From: Lineus longissimus
Taxonomy: Eukaryota > Nemertea > Pilidiophora > Heteronemertea > Lineidae
Assembly (NCBI RefSeq): GCF_910592395.1
Contig: NC_088310.1
Location: 11,603,501-11,667,500, forward strand
Direction of reading: 5' to 3'
DNA length: 64,000 nt
In this document: in pieces, positions 23,803 through 35,336 of the stretch
Layout of the letters: each line of letters starts with the position of its first letter
How positions within the stretch are numbered: the first letter of the stretch is position 1
Translations under genes and position numbers: made by a program
Notes under the pieces: generated by a model
Databases searched by the model: none
What the model saw: the letters and a program-made list of their open reading frames with translations, nothing else
What the model was told of the DNA's origin: nothing

Positions 23803-26505
23803 GAGCAGAGCTCGGTTACATAGGTTGCAAACATCTCGGTGGTGCTACCATGCTGGTCTCCCTTGATTTCATCTACAACCATGCAATCTACACTGCTGAT
23901 ACACGGAAACATCGTGATGTTGACGAAGATAAAGTTGCTGCTTTTAAATCATTATTCGAAAAAGGTCATTCCCCTTCTTCAGCACTGAACACGTTTAAGA
24001 TGGACCTCCAGATAGAGTATGGACTTTAGTATGTTCTGAAGGCTGCTGACATGGCAATATGTTTGATCTTCAGTTTTGCCATTGGTAAGTCCCGCGTACT
24101 CCCCTCCCCACGCCCTCAAGTACAAATTTGATATCAAAATTTATCATAAACTGCCGTAATGTTGGCGACAGTTCAGCATCATAGTTTTAGATATTCGGCC
24201 CATGTCATAGCGCATCGTCCGTCGTCGTTACAAATGGGTGGCATGGCACGTTTCGTAACCGCTTAAGCTGCTGGACGCACACTTCATACACATATACCCC
24301 TGGGTGACCGCTATGTGCTCCGAGACCAAACAATTGTTATTGTCTTCTCGCAAGGATATATAACATCCTCCTCCAATAAATATACCCTCTATCTGAAGCT
24401 CTCAATGATAATGATGATGCACAGTCCTTGGTTAACTTGTGAGCACATTGTCCATTGACCATTTCCTTGAGAACATCATGATTATTTAATTTGATATTAC
24501 AAAAATTAGAAGATACGTGGGTTGCTATATGAAATTGATGATATTTGAAAAGTTGGAGGCGACTGAACAAAAAAAAATCTTTGTTTTTCATTCCAGGTTT
24601 TACAGAAACGTGTACGAGAAGGCCTATGTTGCATCGTCTGGAGAAAATATGCTGCTTGATCTGGAGCCAAATATCAAGGCTTACAACACCGAAGTAGGGA
24701 TAGAGTGTGTGGAGATGGCTCAGCAACAGGACCGGACAGCAATAGCGGCGTGCGCACCCTTGATGCGCAGAATTCACAAAGGCCATGCTAGTAGTATTGA
24801 GCTGGTATTGTCGATGTTTCTTGCGGGATGGATCGTTACTATACGATTACAGGGTGTTCCTTCTGTTGACCCACAGTCCTGCTGGGGCCTTCCACTTGGA
24901 GTTTTGATTACGACACCTGAATCGAGAGAGGCAATTACTTTGGCATTGAAGCTGTTCAAAGAAGTCGCCCCTGAGAAAGCGTTTTTTTCGAGAGGTGACA
25001 GAGGACCCGAATTTTTTATCACGGATGATAGTGACACAGAGAGGAATAGTCTAAATGCTGCCTTTCCCGATGCAAAGCTTGTCCTTTGTGTCTTTCACGT
25101 CTTTCAGGATGTGTGGCGATACCTGTGGGAGGCTAAGAACTCCATTCAACGCAAAGACCGACCTTACCTGTTGGGACTGGTTAAAGCCATGGTATATGCA
25201 AGCTCTGAAACAGACTTGGGGGATAGTTTTTCTGCCCTGACCAATTATTCAACTGCTGCAAGGTATGATCATTTCTTGGGCTATTGCCAGAAACTCTACG
25301 ACCGACGGTCTGAGTGGGCATGTTGTTGCCAATGCGCGGCAATTACACTGACAACTATGTAGAAGCTGCTTTCAGAGTACTGAAGGATCAGATTTTCGAA
25401 CGGGTAAGAGCATACAGTCCTGTGCAGTTGCTAGACTTCATGCTAGTTCGGGTGCCCAAATACTATGAACGTAGATTGACTGACCTATAGTCAATGGTCA
25501 ACTTGATATGACCATCTCTAAGAGATATCTACCTGGAGGTGAACAGATTATTGCCGAAATGGTAAGCACTACCGAGGCGAGTGGGATGTATTCTGTTCAG
25601 AGTGAACATGAACCAAATTGCATTTTTGATGTTGATATGATAACTCACATGTGCACGTGCCATGTGGGATTGAATGGGGCACCATGCAAGCATCAGTACG
25701 CTGTGCTCAAGCATTGCAATGTCCATTCTACAAACTTTGTACCAATCAGAGATGAGCATACGCGCTTGCACCTGTTCTACTTTGCCACTGGCTTGACAAA
25801 TATTCCAGATGGTTGGTTTAGACCACTTGGTGGTGGACCTGAAATGAGTGAATGTCAACAGCCAAGCCCCTCTGATGGTTGGTCTCCAGTGAGTATGGAA
25901 GAAGACACGGTGGACAATGATTCAGACCCTTCTCTGCAGTCTCTTCAAGCTCAGCGGCAAATGCAGAATAGGTTTGACAGCAGATACGGAAATTTAGCTG
26001 TGATTGAAACGTCTGACGATGTTCCTGTAGAACATTCTATGCCTGACCTGTCTCGTCTGAATCTGGCGTACAAAGGGTGGCGGATAGTCTGATTCATGTT
26101 CTAAGGAAAAACCCAGCTGAACTCTCTGGGCTGTCAAGTCGCATATGAAAAAAATTGATGACTTAAAAACAGAATATGCTACTGTTTCGGCGCTAAAAAC
26201 CTTTGGCCTCTACGGGTGCTGCAGAATCGTTGACATCAAAGAAGAGAAAGCACGCTTCACAGTCGAAATGTGTTCCCAACAAACCAGGGACAATTATCAA
26301 GGTTCAGCCAACTGCTCTTAGCAAAAGCTGCTCAACTGCAGTTGGGGGAGAAGATGTTTGCACACAGGATGCGAAACATCTGCCAAGCGGATATTGACTG
26401 AGAGGAACGTGAATGTTAATGACTTGAAGGACACTTGCCACATTATGCCTACGAAACGACCACGTCGTGCGCCACACAATTTGTCTCAATGTCTGGCTGG
26501 CAAAA
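23803..26505 (+). pseudogene. MULE/SWIM-type transposase gene, broken
   Basis: This is a Mutator-like transposase with a SWIM zinc finger. An N-terminal exon (about 23803-24084: GYIGCKHLGGATMLVSLDF, HRDVDEDKVAAFKSLFEKG) has an in-frame TAG at 24027. The main exon starts after CCAG at 24596. It contains LPLGVLIT, EFFITDDSDTERNSL and VLCVFHVFQDVWRYLW, the DDE-domain motifs. The first catalytic Asp (IVDVSCGMDRYY) is in another frame between about 24800 and 24885, so two frameshifts bracket it. Further shifts lie near 25330 (before GNYTDNYVEAAFRVLKDQIF) and 25487. The SWIM finger CTCHVGLNGAPCKH is at 25650-25694. A lysine/arginine-rich tail with KRPRRAPHNLSQC ends at about 26505. Nonsense and several frameshifts make it non-functional. 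No terminal repeats were identified. It could alternatively be an old domesticated MULE gene. Confidence 0.8.
24184..24472 (+). mobile_element. Internally deleted Helentron-like fragment (copy e)
   Basis: The left part (24205-24330) has GTCCGTCGTCGTT, GGCACGTTTCGTAACCGC and ATACCCCTGGGTGACCGCTA, as in the element at 53191. The right part ends TGTGAGCACATTGTCC..GACCATTTCC (24439-24470), a decayed version of the 3' hairpin end. It sits in the apparent intron of the MULE transposase gene. Confidence 0.55.
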
Positions 26506-26934
26506 CATGGCAAAAGCAACAGCTCAAAGTGGTAAATGATATGATTGATTTCCTTAAACTGAGTGTTCTGTCCATTGAACTTGACAATCGCATCGCAAAT
26601 TTTTTCTGCAAAATGAACAGCGGTGTATGTACATGTATATCGTTTGTGAAGGAGTCATCATTTTGGTGATTTTTCAGTTTTGTTGAGGGATTTTGCGAAT
26701 TTATGCTGATCTGTAACTTCTTCAGTCTTCAGTCCACTGGGGTTCCAACTGTAGATTCCTCAGTATGTAGTTGTCAGCGTCATGAAATAAACCACACTGT
26801 ACAATTGCCTGTCTTGGAAAACTTGTTTGAAGATGTACTCTCCACAGCTGATCAAAAGTCATGGATTCACCCAATGACCATTTTCAAGAAGAACCATTGA
26901 GGGTATGAAGTGCCTTGCTTTGGACAGAATCAAA
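26506..26934. other. Unassigned sequence after the MULE relic
   Basis: Short open frames only. This may include the 3' untranslated part of the MULE element. Confidence 0.4.
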
Positions 26935-27115
26935 AAACCTAAAGTGCTTTGCCCAACGACCAAATGCACTGGTGGGAAAGCGCTTTGCCCAAGGATCCAA
27001 TGCACTGATGGGTTAAGTAAGTGCTTTGCCCAATAACCCAAAGTGCCTCGTCTAAGGACCAAATACGCTGATGGGTAAAGTGCATTGCCTAAGGTCCCAA
27101 TGCATTGACAAAACA
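26935..27115 (+). repeat. Minisatellite, unit about 37 bp, about 4-5 units
   Basis: Successive units share AAAGTGCTTTGCCCAA, then A..ACC.AATGCACTGATGGG. They start near 26939, 26977, 27018, 27040 and 27076. Units are diverged and of uneven length. It is non-coding. Confidence 0.7.
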
Positions 27116-27549
27116 TTGAGTACATTCTGTCAACAATAGCACGTTGAAGATAATATATTCAAAACAGCTAACCAATCAGGAAGCCAGAAAATATCGTAAT
27201 GGATGAACCATCTGGGAAAAAAACTTCGCAACCCGGCCAGTAGGTCAACCCAATTCATGGCGACGTCTGTTTTATATCGATTCTGTTCTAGAGCGTGATC
27301 TAAACCATGATTAACTGAGATGACATACTTACATGTCTATGTAGTGCGTATTTCACGGTTATGTCTCAAACAGAGTAAATATCAGATCACTGCAATGCGG
27401 TTTTGGAAAATGGATGTATCTAGCTGACACTTAATAATTTGCAGTGATGGGCAACATTTTCGCTTATATCTCTCAAGTACTATTCGGACCTGTTGAAAGG
27501 CAAGACGAAGCAAGAAATCGTAAGTCAAGAATGTTGCAGTTTTTGAATA
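27116..27549. other. Unassigned sequence
   Basis: No gene or obvious repeat between the minisatellite and the pogo-like element. Confidence 0.5.
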
Positions 27550-27551
27550 TA

Positions 27552-29761
27552 CAGTGACTACTTAGTTAACTGGTGCTTGGTCTAAAATTTTCTAAGTCAC
27601 TAATAGAGGCCCAGAATGGGATATTGTCGATTTACGACCATGTAGGGCCTATACTAATCACATTTCAATGAAGAAAATGACAGAGTTTTGATTACATGTT
27701 CATTTCTTGATCTGGTCTTCTGTGGCCAATTTTATCAATCAATGGTTGGTATGAAAGGCAATTGCAGTTGTGTAATTTCCTAGGCCCTTTACCCTAACAA
27801 TCATATTGGTCATTCCTGTAGAAAGTTCAAATCATGAGGAACACAACGTTGTTGTTACTGCTGATGCTTTCGCTCTTTGTCATGTGTCAGTCAATGATGG
27901 ATGCTGGCAATGATGACGATGATGATGATGATGATGCCGATCAGCAGAATGGTGCTGCAGCAGTTGGTCTCCCTCGACGATGTAACAGTTACACTGTTGA
28001 AGCCAGGCTGCGACATGCCTTGGATTGCCAAACAGCAATTGAACATGGCCGCATTCTAAATGTCAATGAGTATGCTAGGCGCTATCGACTATCCCCAACA
28101 ACGCTCAGGAGATGGATACAGAACATCGATGAAATGACGGATCAAGTGGAGGAAAATGCAGAACGCCGGCGAGTCAGAACCGACCATGATGGTTGTTGGC
28201 CGGAAGTTGAGAATATCGTGCACCAGCATTTTCAAGAACGGAGGAATATTGCCCTGCCCGTTTCTCGGTCGGACATTGTTAATGATGCAACGATTGAATT
28301 TCAGAACTGGTGGGGCCAACTCCCACACAATGAACTTGAGGACATTGCAGCACGTCGCCCCGAAAGGTCCCAGTTTTCTGCATCAGTGGGTTGGGTTACA
28401 AATTTTATGAAACAGAAAAAGATTGTTTTCCGCCGTAAAACGAAAGATTCCACCACTGTACCGGCTGATGCACCACAGAGAGTGAGAGAATTTCAGACTG
28501 GCGTTAGGCAAACTGTAGCTGACAACCATGTCCACACGCTCTTGAACTTTAACGAAACGTTTGCTCAGTTGGACTTCCCTCCGATGTATACAGCTGAGAC
28601 CAGAGGTACAGTAGATGTAAATGTGAAAACATCGCGAGGAAATGCCAAACTCGGGTGCATCGTTGGATTGACAGTTGGCTCCAACGGAGAAAAACCGCCT
28701 GCTCATGTTGTTTTCAGGCAGCCGGGCTTCGTGCGTCAGATTAGAGATTTGAACAACATTCCAGATAACGTACTGGTCACATCCTCGAGGTCTGGTTGGG
28801 AGAATGGAGAGACACTGCAACATTGGTTGGACAATGTTCTTTTCCCTTACATTGGCGATTTTGACTTTAATGACATCCTTCTGCTTTTGGACAGATTCCG
28901 ACCGCATCAAGCAGAGGATTTCTGTTACCCAATGGTTGAAGCAGGCATACTGTTAGACAATATTCCTGCTAGGTGTACATCGCTGGCTCAGCCGTTAGAT
29001 CTCACTATTATGAGAAGATTTAAAGCTATAATGCGAAAGTATTGGAAGTTATGGAAATGTGATGCAACTGAGGCTGACGGAAATTGCCGCAAAATTACAT
29101 TACAGGATGTACTCGGCATTATAAGTAGAGCATGGAATGATGTAGCTCCTGAGTCTGCGGCTAAGTCATTTCAAGTGGCTGGCTTAACACCTCAACCAGA
29201 TGGTCATTATCGTGATGATTTGTTGCTTGGTGAAAACGAATTGTCAGACTCCGATAATGATGATGATAACTTAAATTTTGACGACAACTTGGAATTGTAA
29301 AACAGTTGTAGTGCAAAGTAGTGAATAAGTAAATGTTGTTAATGGCATCGGTTATGTAAGTGTTAGTTACTTGCCCCCCAAGTTAAACTTTTGGGCAAAA
29401 ATCTCACATCCCCTCCCTGATTCAAATGCCACTTTTTTTAGGGTTTACCCTGTAAAAAGCTTGTAACGACATTCATTTTCCATGAAAAGCACTGGCCAGT
29501 GATCGTAGTCTTGGATGGACTTTCTGCATGTCGGATTTCAAGCTATTAAAACTTTCTGAGTACTTGATGAAAGTGATCATAGTCAATAGGTATCAATGCC
29601 GACATGTGCAGTAGGCTCAAGTTGTCATTATTAGCCCATTCATGCTTCTCAAAAGGAATGTAGGCCCTGCACAACCCATCTGGGCCTAAAATGCATATTA
29701 TAATGACCTATTATGGACTTAGAAAATTTTAGACCAGCACCAGTTAACTAAGTACTCACTG
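27552..29761. mobile_element. Complete pogo/Tigger-type DNA transposon
   Basis: Terminal inverted repeats of about 50 bp flank the element. The left begins CAGTGACTACTTAGTTAACT (27552) and the right is its near-perfect reverse complement ending at 29761. Both include TCTAAAATTTTCTAAGTC. Each end is bordered by TA (27550-27551 and 29762-29763), the target duplication of the Tc1/mariner/pogo superfamily. The element is 2210 bp and holds a single 488-codon transposase ORF. High terminal similarity suggests a relatively recent insertion. Confidence 0.85.
27834..29300 (+). CDS. Pogo-like transposase (CENP-B/DDE_1 family), catalytic Asp replaced
   Basis: Uninterrupted 488-codon ORF. Residues about 60-110 resemble a helix-turn-helix of the CENP-B/pogo type (NVNEYARRYRLSPTTLRRWI). 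Residues about 115-205 form a second DNA-binding region ending in ASVGWVTNFMKQKK. The DDE_1 domain follows. Its first motif, normally N-x-D-E-T, reads NFNETFAQLDFP here (Asn codon AAC at 28551, residue 240). The second Asp is present in LLLLDRFRPHQAED (28890, residue 353), and the third in LAQPLDLTIMRRFK (28998, residue 389), spaced 36 residues apart as in pogo proteins. The C-terminus is acidic. The first ATG gives a hydrophobic leader (LLLLLMLSLFV) that is not typical; Met at 27894 or 27897 (MMDAGNDDDD) is a more natural start. The Asp-to-Asn change should abolish catalysis, while the protein could still bind DNA. Confidence 0.85.
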   Translation: MRNTTLLLLLMLSLFVMCQSMMDAGNDDDDDDDDADQQNGAAAVGLPRRCNSYTVEARLRHALDCQTAIEHGRILNVNEYARRYRLSPTTLRRWIQNIDEMTDQVEENAERRRVRTDHDGCWPEVENIVHQHFQERRNIALPVSRSDIVNDATIEFQNWWGQLPHNELEDIAARRPERSQFSASVGWVTNFMKQKKIVFRRKTKDSTTVPADAPQRVREFQTGVRQTVADNHVHTLLNFNETFAQLDFPPMYTAETRGTVDVNVKTSRGNAKLGCIVGLTVGSNGEKPPAHVVFRQPGFVRQIRDLNNIPDNVLVTSSRSGWENGETLQHWLDNVLFPYIGDFDFNDILLLLDRFRPHQAEDFCYPMVEAGILLDNIPARCTSLAQPLDLTIMRRFKAIMRKYWKLWKCDATEADGNCRKITLQDVLGIISRAWNDVAPESAAKSFQVAGLTPQPDGHYRDDLLLGENELSDSDNDDDNLNFDDNLEL

Positions 29762-29763
29762 TA

Positions 29764-30295
29764 TATTACAAATTTAACACAGGTTGGCCACAAAAAAACG
29801 AGTACACTACCTACTATGGAGTTGTACAACTAGTACATCGGCTGTACCTACCACATGCAAAGACTCGTTATCATATGACTCTTTGCCACATTCGTTGGGT
29901 CCATAAATGTAAGAGCTATTTGAAAATTTGGTGTAAAACATCCAACGCCAAAGAGAAGGTCTACATACTCTAACAATGCGCAAGTTTCGGGATCCCAATA
30001 TTGTCATAAACTCATCCCCAAATCATCCCCATGGAGAGGGAAAATTTCCAATGCTCGATGACCATGGCGACCCCCTATTGTGTCTAACTGGGCATGCCCA
30101 CCAAACATTATGCCAACAATCTAGCTGCTTTCGCTCAACATATCTATGAAACTACTTAGTATCTATAAATCTACGATGAAATTTCGAACATATCATGAAT
30201 GATTAATGAGAAATGTGTCAAAACATCGAGAACAATACCCCGAACCGTGCCGTTAACAGGCAAGGTCATATACAGCGCGGGTCCACCGCAGACCA
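29764..30295. other. Unassigned sequence
   Basis: No gene is supportable between the pogo element and the next repeat. Confidence 0.5.
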
Positions 30296-30425
30296 CGTCT
30301 GAGTAAACGGGTTTATTAAAAGTTATGGTTAACTATTAGTTTACCTGAGCCCAGATAACCCTAGCTCAGGTTTACTAAAAGTTTACTCATAGTTTACTCT
30401 TACTAAACTCATGGTTAACACTGGG
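30296..30425. repeat. Small inverted repeat rich in GTTTACTAAAAG
   Basis: The arms ATTAGTTTACCTGAGC (about 30331) and GCTCAGGTTTACTAAAAG (about 30364) are complementary across a 17-base loop. Further AAGTTTACTCATAGTTTACTC copies follow. It may be a miniature element. Confidence 0.4.
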
Positions 30426-30709
30426 GAATCCCCACCGATTCCTGGAAAACCATATACCTGGTTTTCTATACAAAATACATGTCGCTTTCTGCATGCAGTG
30501 CATTTAAATATGGCGAACATAGCAAAGCGATTCATAGTTTTACTGTACGGTGGCTCTTAAGTGCCAGAACAAATATTTAGTCCCATCAAAATAAAAAGAG
30601 ACAATGAAAATAAAATAACATGGTCGAAAAATATTGTCACACACATTTTTACATTTTTGCTAGATCGAAATATTTATCCGGAACAAGTTACAGAATAAAG
30701 CAATAGTAA

Positions 30710-31085
30710 GGGGCCGTCTCCAAATTGATTTCGTTTCAAACGCGTTTGAAACGGGCAAAAAGCGTTTATTCTAAAACGAAATTTAAACGAAAATCATCCG
30801 TTTATCTGCCGTTTATCAGCCGTTTGAAAAGCATTTGAAAACAAACGCACACCCCAGACGAAAATTTCGAAACGCTCCCAAACGAACACGCCCGATCAGA
30901 ACGCTTCCCAAACGCTTTCCAAACGATCGCACGAAACGGATCTCAAACGCACGTCAAACGATTGTCAAACGAACTTCGTTTCAATCGAAACGATTGTCGA
31001 ACGCACTTCGTTTCAAACGAACGGAAAACGCACTATCAAACGAACTTGAAACGTACTTCGTTTGAAACGAAATTTGCACGAAATG
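30710..31085. repeat. Left arm of Y, CAAACG tandem array
   Basis: This is a dense run of variants of CAAACG and CGTTTC (for example TCAAACGAACTTCGTTTC), ending near 31080. Open frames across it (30835-31065 and 30962-31261) are artefacts of the repeat. Confidence 0.8.
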
Positions 31086-31979
31086 CGCATGCGATGCTTT
31101 TATTTCATTCTTTCATTGATTATCTTGAAAGACGGATGTGTACTTCGCCCATTTATCTCTGTTATTTTCGATCCTTATCGGTAAGTCTAATTGAGATTCA
31201 ACAGTTGTATCTAGAGAAATTTGCTTCTAATTGCTACCGTATCACTGTTTTTAGCCTATAAAAGCGCTTTTAAAGGCCTATCTTTTCACAGTCCTGCGAC
31301 ATCAGGGCCGATCGCATGTGTTGAATATCAATCCTAAATTCTCATTTCAAGTAGTTAGGCTTGTATCAAGTAGGCCTAGGTCTATGACTAGAATTAAATT
31401 AGTACCGATTCGCGCACATCGATCTTGCGGTCGGCCCAGACATGACATGTATGTATAGGCAGAATCATTCCTGCCTCCAAGACTTGCCGTTGTGTAACTG
31501 CGCATGACTGTATGCTATACTATAGTAGTCACTATAGCCTATCCTAGCCATTCCCTATATTGGTACTCTTGGCTCTCCCATTTGAATGAGTCCTGCCAAT
31601 ACCACGCTGCAAAAAATATAATAAACATCGCCAGCGCGGTGGCCGTATTGCCTTGGTATATGACTATTAAAGTTTCGAACTTACCCACTCTTTATTACCA
31701 ACCAAATGACATATAGGTCTACTTTATGACGTTAACAGACTGAAGTAGCGTTTGGTAGAGTAACTACATGCGTATAAATGTTATAAATTTTAATCCAACC
31801 GACAACAACAAGAGAAATGTTTTGAGGGCGTTGTGATACTGGGTGATACCGATACCCCCAGATTATTTTTTGGGTGACTGTATTCTCCCCGGTATTCTCC
31901 AATGCATTTAAGATTTAAACTATCGTACATGTATTTAAACCCCATCTCCACCACAAATTATTTCAGGTTTGTGTTCAGC

Positions 31980-32031
31980 ATGATTGATCCCGGTGATGTC
32001 AATGACATAGGCCTACCAGGTGCAGAAAAAG
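31980..32031 (+). CDS. Possible first coding exon in element Y
   Basis: After an acceptor-like TTATTTCAG (about 31965), ATG at 31980 encodes MIDPGDVNDIGLPGAEK and one extra base, then a good donor (AAAG|GTAGGT). It would splice in phase to 34964. No family is recognised. Short length makes this tentative. Confidence 0.3.
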
Positions 32032-32232
32032 GTAGGTTTGATCTTATAATGTAATGCTATTAAATTGCTATACTAAGATGCTCTCTTCGAACTTTGATAT
32101 ACCAACCATCTACCGTACTGTATTTATACTTGGTTTCATGTGTTCACACTTCCTTCTGCCACCAATGAAGATGCCTACCGGAAATTCAAGCTGTTTTCAT
32201 GTTTTCATTATCAAATCAAGAGAAGGCTATGT

Positions 32233-33790
32233 TTAGAATAATGAAATTAAAGTGCACATTTATCTGGTCAGCTTCGTGAGGTTTTATGGCTTCTGTAGGC
32301 TTCTGGTAGTGCATGAAGATTTCATTTTCTGAATGCTCATTCTTTTGAAATTGATATTTGAAAAAAAATGTATTAACTCGAACGGAAGGCTGGATTGCAG
32401 CACACAACATTTACACTTTGTTATTTTGGTTCACTATGTGATCCTTATTTTGAATATTTTGACACAAAGTCTACGTCAAATCACCGATATTGGCATATAA
32501 AATAGAATTGTAATCAACACTACACCCGGGCTTGTCAGCCCGCCCCATGATTGATAGGCACGTGCATGGGCCTCTGTCACTTAAAGGGGACTGCGCTGCC
32601 ACCTTCTATATGAAGCTGCTTCAATTTAGGAGTTATATTTAGAATGGGTAATGAAATGAATGTGTACATTTATCTGGTCAGCTTCGTGAGGTCTTAAGGC
32701 TTCTGTAGGCTTCTGGTAGTGGTAGTGCATGGATATTTCATAACTCTGAATGCTAATTTTTAGATAGATTGAAAATATTATTAATACCGGTATTTGTTCT
32801 TTATTTTTAATATTTTTGCACAAAGTCTGCGTCAAATCATCGATATTGGCATATATAATAGAATTATAATCAATACCGGTACAACACTATTCTCACTCTC
32901 AGTCTTTTCAGCCCGCCCCTTGATTGATAGGCACGCATGTTCCTCTGTCAGTGTCACTTAAAGGGAAACTGAGCTGCCACTTTCTAAACAAGCTGCTTTA
33001 ATTTAACAATTATATTTAGAATACTGAAATGAATTTGCACATTTATCTGGTCAGCTTCGTGAGGTCTTAAGGCTTCTGTAGGCTTCTGGTAGTGCATTGA
33101 TATTTCATAATTCTGAATGCTCTTTTTTTTTAAATATATTAAAAAATGTATTAACTGGAACGAAAGGCTGGATTGTAGCATGCACACACCCATTTACACT
33201 TTGATATTTGGTTAACTATGTCAGTATGTTATCCTTATTTTCAATATTTTGACACAAAGTCTGTGTCAAATCATCGATATTGCCATAAAAATAGAATTCT
33301 AATCAATACCGGTACAACACTATTCTCAGTCTTGTCAACCCGCCCCTTGATTGATAGGCACGCATGGGCCTCTGTCAGTGTTACTTAAAGGGAAACTGAG
33401 CTGTCACTTTCTAAACAAGCTGCTTCAATTTAACAATTATATTTAGAATAATGAAATGAATTTGCACATTTATCTGGTCAGCTTCTTGAGGTCTTAAGGC
33501 TTCTGTAGGCTTCTGGTAGTGCATTGATATTTCATAATTCTGAATGCTCTTTTTTTAGTACCCTGCCATTTTCTGCGCTTCCACCTTCTATATCTGATTA
33601 AGTTTAACAGTTATATTTAGAATGAGTAATGAAATGAATGTGCACATTCATCTGGCATGCCTGGTCAGCTTCGTGAGGTCTTAAAGGCTTCTGCAGGCTT
33701 CTGGTATTGCATGAGTACGTGTACTTCATAACTCTGAATGCTCATTTTTAGTACCCTGCCATTTTCAATAAATCTTCACAAAAACCCTGC
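32233..33790 (+). repeat. Tandem satellite, unit about 370-430 bp, five copies
   Basis: The block TATCTGGTCAGCTTCGTGAG followed by GGCTTCTGTAGGCTTCTGG recurs near 32262, 32672, 33045, 33472 and 33658. Between copies, GACACAAAGTCTGCGTCAAA and TTGATTGATAGGCACG also repeat. The last unit is shortened to about 190 bp. It lies in the presumed first intron of the putative Y gene. Confidence 0.8.
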
Positions 33791-34393
33791 CCCTTTCTGA
33801 TCCTCGATAAAACACTACTAATTGCAGATGTTGTTGTTTGTGTGAGTAATCTGATACATGATCCTATCAAAAAAAAATTTTAAAAATCGAAGGCAAAAAG
33901 AATCCCCTTATTTTATACTTGTATGCTTATGACAATTGAATTAAAAAGGGCAGTTTTTCAGTTTTGTTATCCTTGAGTCCTCACGAAAGAAGGGCCCCTC
34001 TTTTTTTAACCTAATTTTCAGTGGCCTGCTACCTGACCAATCCCTAACGCCGATTCATGTGTCTTTTTTTCTAATTTGTTGATTCCAGAGATACGAAATT
34101 TTTGTTCATTACCGTAAGATTGGGTGAAAATGGTCCAAAGTTGTACGATAGGTTGGTCATTGGTTAAATCCATATCCTTGAACATCGTAGAAAGCTACAC
34201 GATCGCCACCCAATATATCTTTCGAATGTTTGGGGCGTGGGGGGGGGGGGGGGTTGCTGCGTATTGCAAACGCTTGAATGAAATTCATGTTACACAAAAT
34301 TGTAAACGCACTGATGTTTGGGGTCCTCCAGACTTTTTCAGTGAAAACTCTACCGTCACCTCTCCGACTCCGAGGTGCAGTTACTATGAATAA

Positions 34394-34926
34394 AGGCCCG
34401 TTCACACCAAAACCGTGCCGCGACGGCGAAAAACGACGCGCGTTCACCGCCGTGAAAATAACTTCCATAGACGTTGAATAAATATGCCACATCAAAGCCA
34501 ATCGGCAAAATTTTACCCGAAATGACTCCTGTACTTTAATTCGATGCGCTCGCCGCGACGGTTGTTCCTATTGCACACGCCCAGTCAGCAGACAAGGTGA
34601 CTCGAGGGTGCGATCGTTTTACTGGCAGTGGTACTGGGTATATTTCAACTACTTTAACTCCGGCTGGACCATGCCGAAAGCAAGAGCAAAGAGATATGCC
34701 CTGGTACTTGTACGATAAGGGGAAGCCATCACAAAATAACCGATTTTGATGATGAGATGTAAAAAATAACAGGTAAATGAATTAGAACGTGTGAAAATAA
34801 TGGGTTTATTTGCCTTTCAAATGCGCCTCCCGCATCGTTTCATGCGTGAGATTTGGTCCTTCTATGTGGGCGGAAACCGCTTCGTTTTCCTCTGCGTTCA
34901 ACGCTGGTTTTGGTGTGTAGTGGACT
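34394..34926. mobile_element. Harbinger-type MITE nested in Y (TAA duplication)
   Basis: The left end is AGGCCCGTTCACACCAAAACC. The right end is GGTTTTGGTGTGTAGTGGACT, its imperfect reverse complement. TAA flanks both ends (34391-34393 and 34927-34929), matching the PIF/Harbinger target preference. The 533-bp interior is non-coding. Confidence 0.7.
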
Positions 34927-34963
34927 TAAGATGTACTCAGACACCGTTGTACTTATTTTTTAG

Positions 34964-34996
34964 ATGATGGAATTTGGAATGATAAAGTGGTTCCGA
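34964..34996 (+). CDS. Possible second coding exon in element Y
   Basis: An acceptor (TTATTTTTTAG) and donor (CCGA|GTATTA) bound a 33-base exon encoding DDGIWNDKVVP. It is in phase with both the exon at 31980 and that at 35337. It starts only 35 bases after the nested MITE. Weak evidence: splice motifs and phase only. Confidence 0.25.
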
Positions 34997-35336
34997 GTAT
35001 TACATCAAAACAGGACCCTTGACAACAACAACAGAGGTGCAAAAATGTGTACACGGCTCACAGATTGTTCACCTAAAAGGTACTGTATATTGCTCTTTTA
35101 TCCATCCATGTATAGAGGCAGTATGTTTAAACCCATTCGATATAACTCATAGATCTTGTCGAAAAAGGCTATGTAGCCATATAATAATCTATACCCTATA
35201 CCCCTCATTCTCTATGTGTTAAGTCCTTGGGAATAAAACCTGACCTAATGGACCTTGTCATAACGAATGCTTACGGTAATATATAAAACTTTTATAATAT
35301 CATTTTGTTCATACAATACTATAACATTATTTCCAG

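Noticed and set aside
26935-27115. CRISPR-like array of spaced repeats
   Set aside because: Units are contiguous and diverged, in a eukaryotic context. This is a minisatellite.
27834-27896. Signal-peptide-like N-terminus on the pogo transposase
   Set aside because: A transposase acts in the nucleus. The hydrophobic leader is more likely upstream sequence read from a non-native ATG, with Met at 27894 or 27897 a better start.
30835-31261. Lys/Arg/Asn-rich ORFs
   Set aside because: Translation of the CAAACG array forming the left arm of element Y.
32216-33193. Three minus-strand ORFs sharing the peptide SMHYQKPTEALRPHEADQIN
   Set aside because: They are the same satellite unit translated three times. 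There is no start context, domain or splice support.
34124-34501. Overlapping ORFs on both strands around a G15 tract
   Set aside because: Composed of MITE end and homopolymer sequence. Nothing recognisable.
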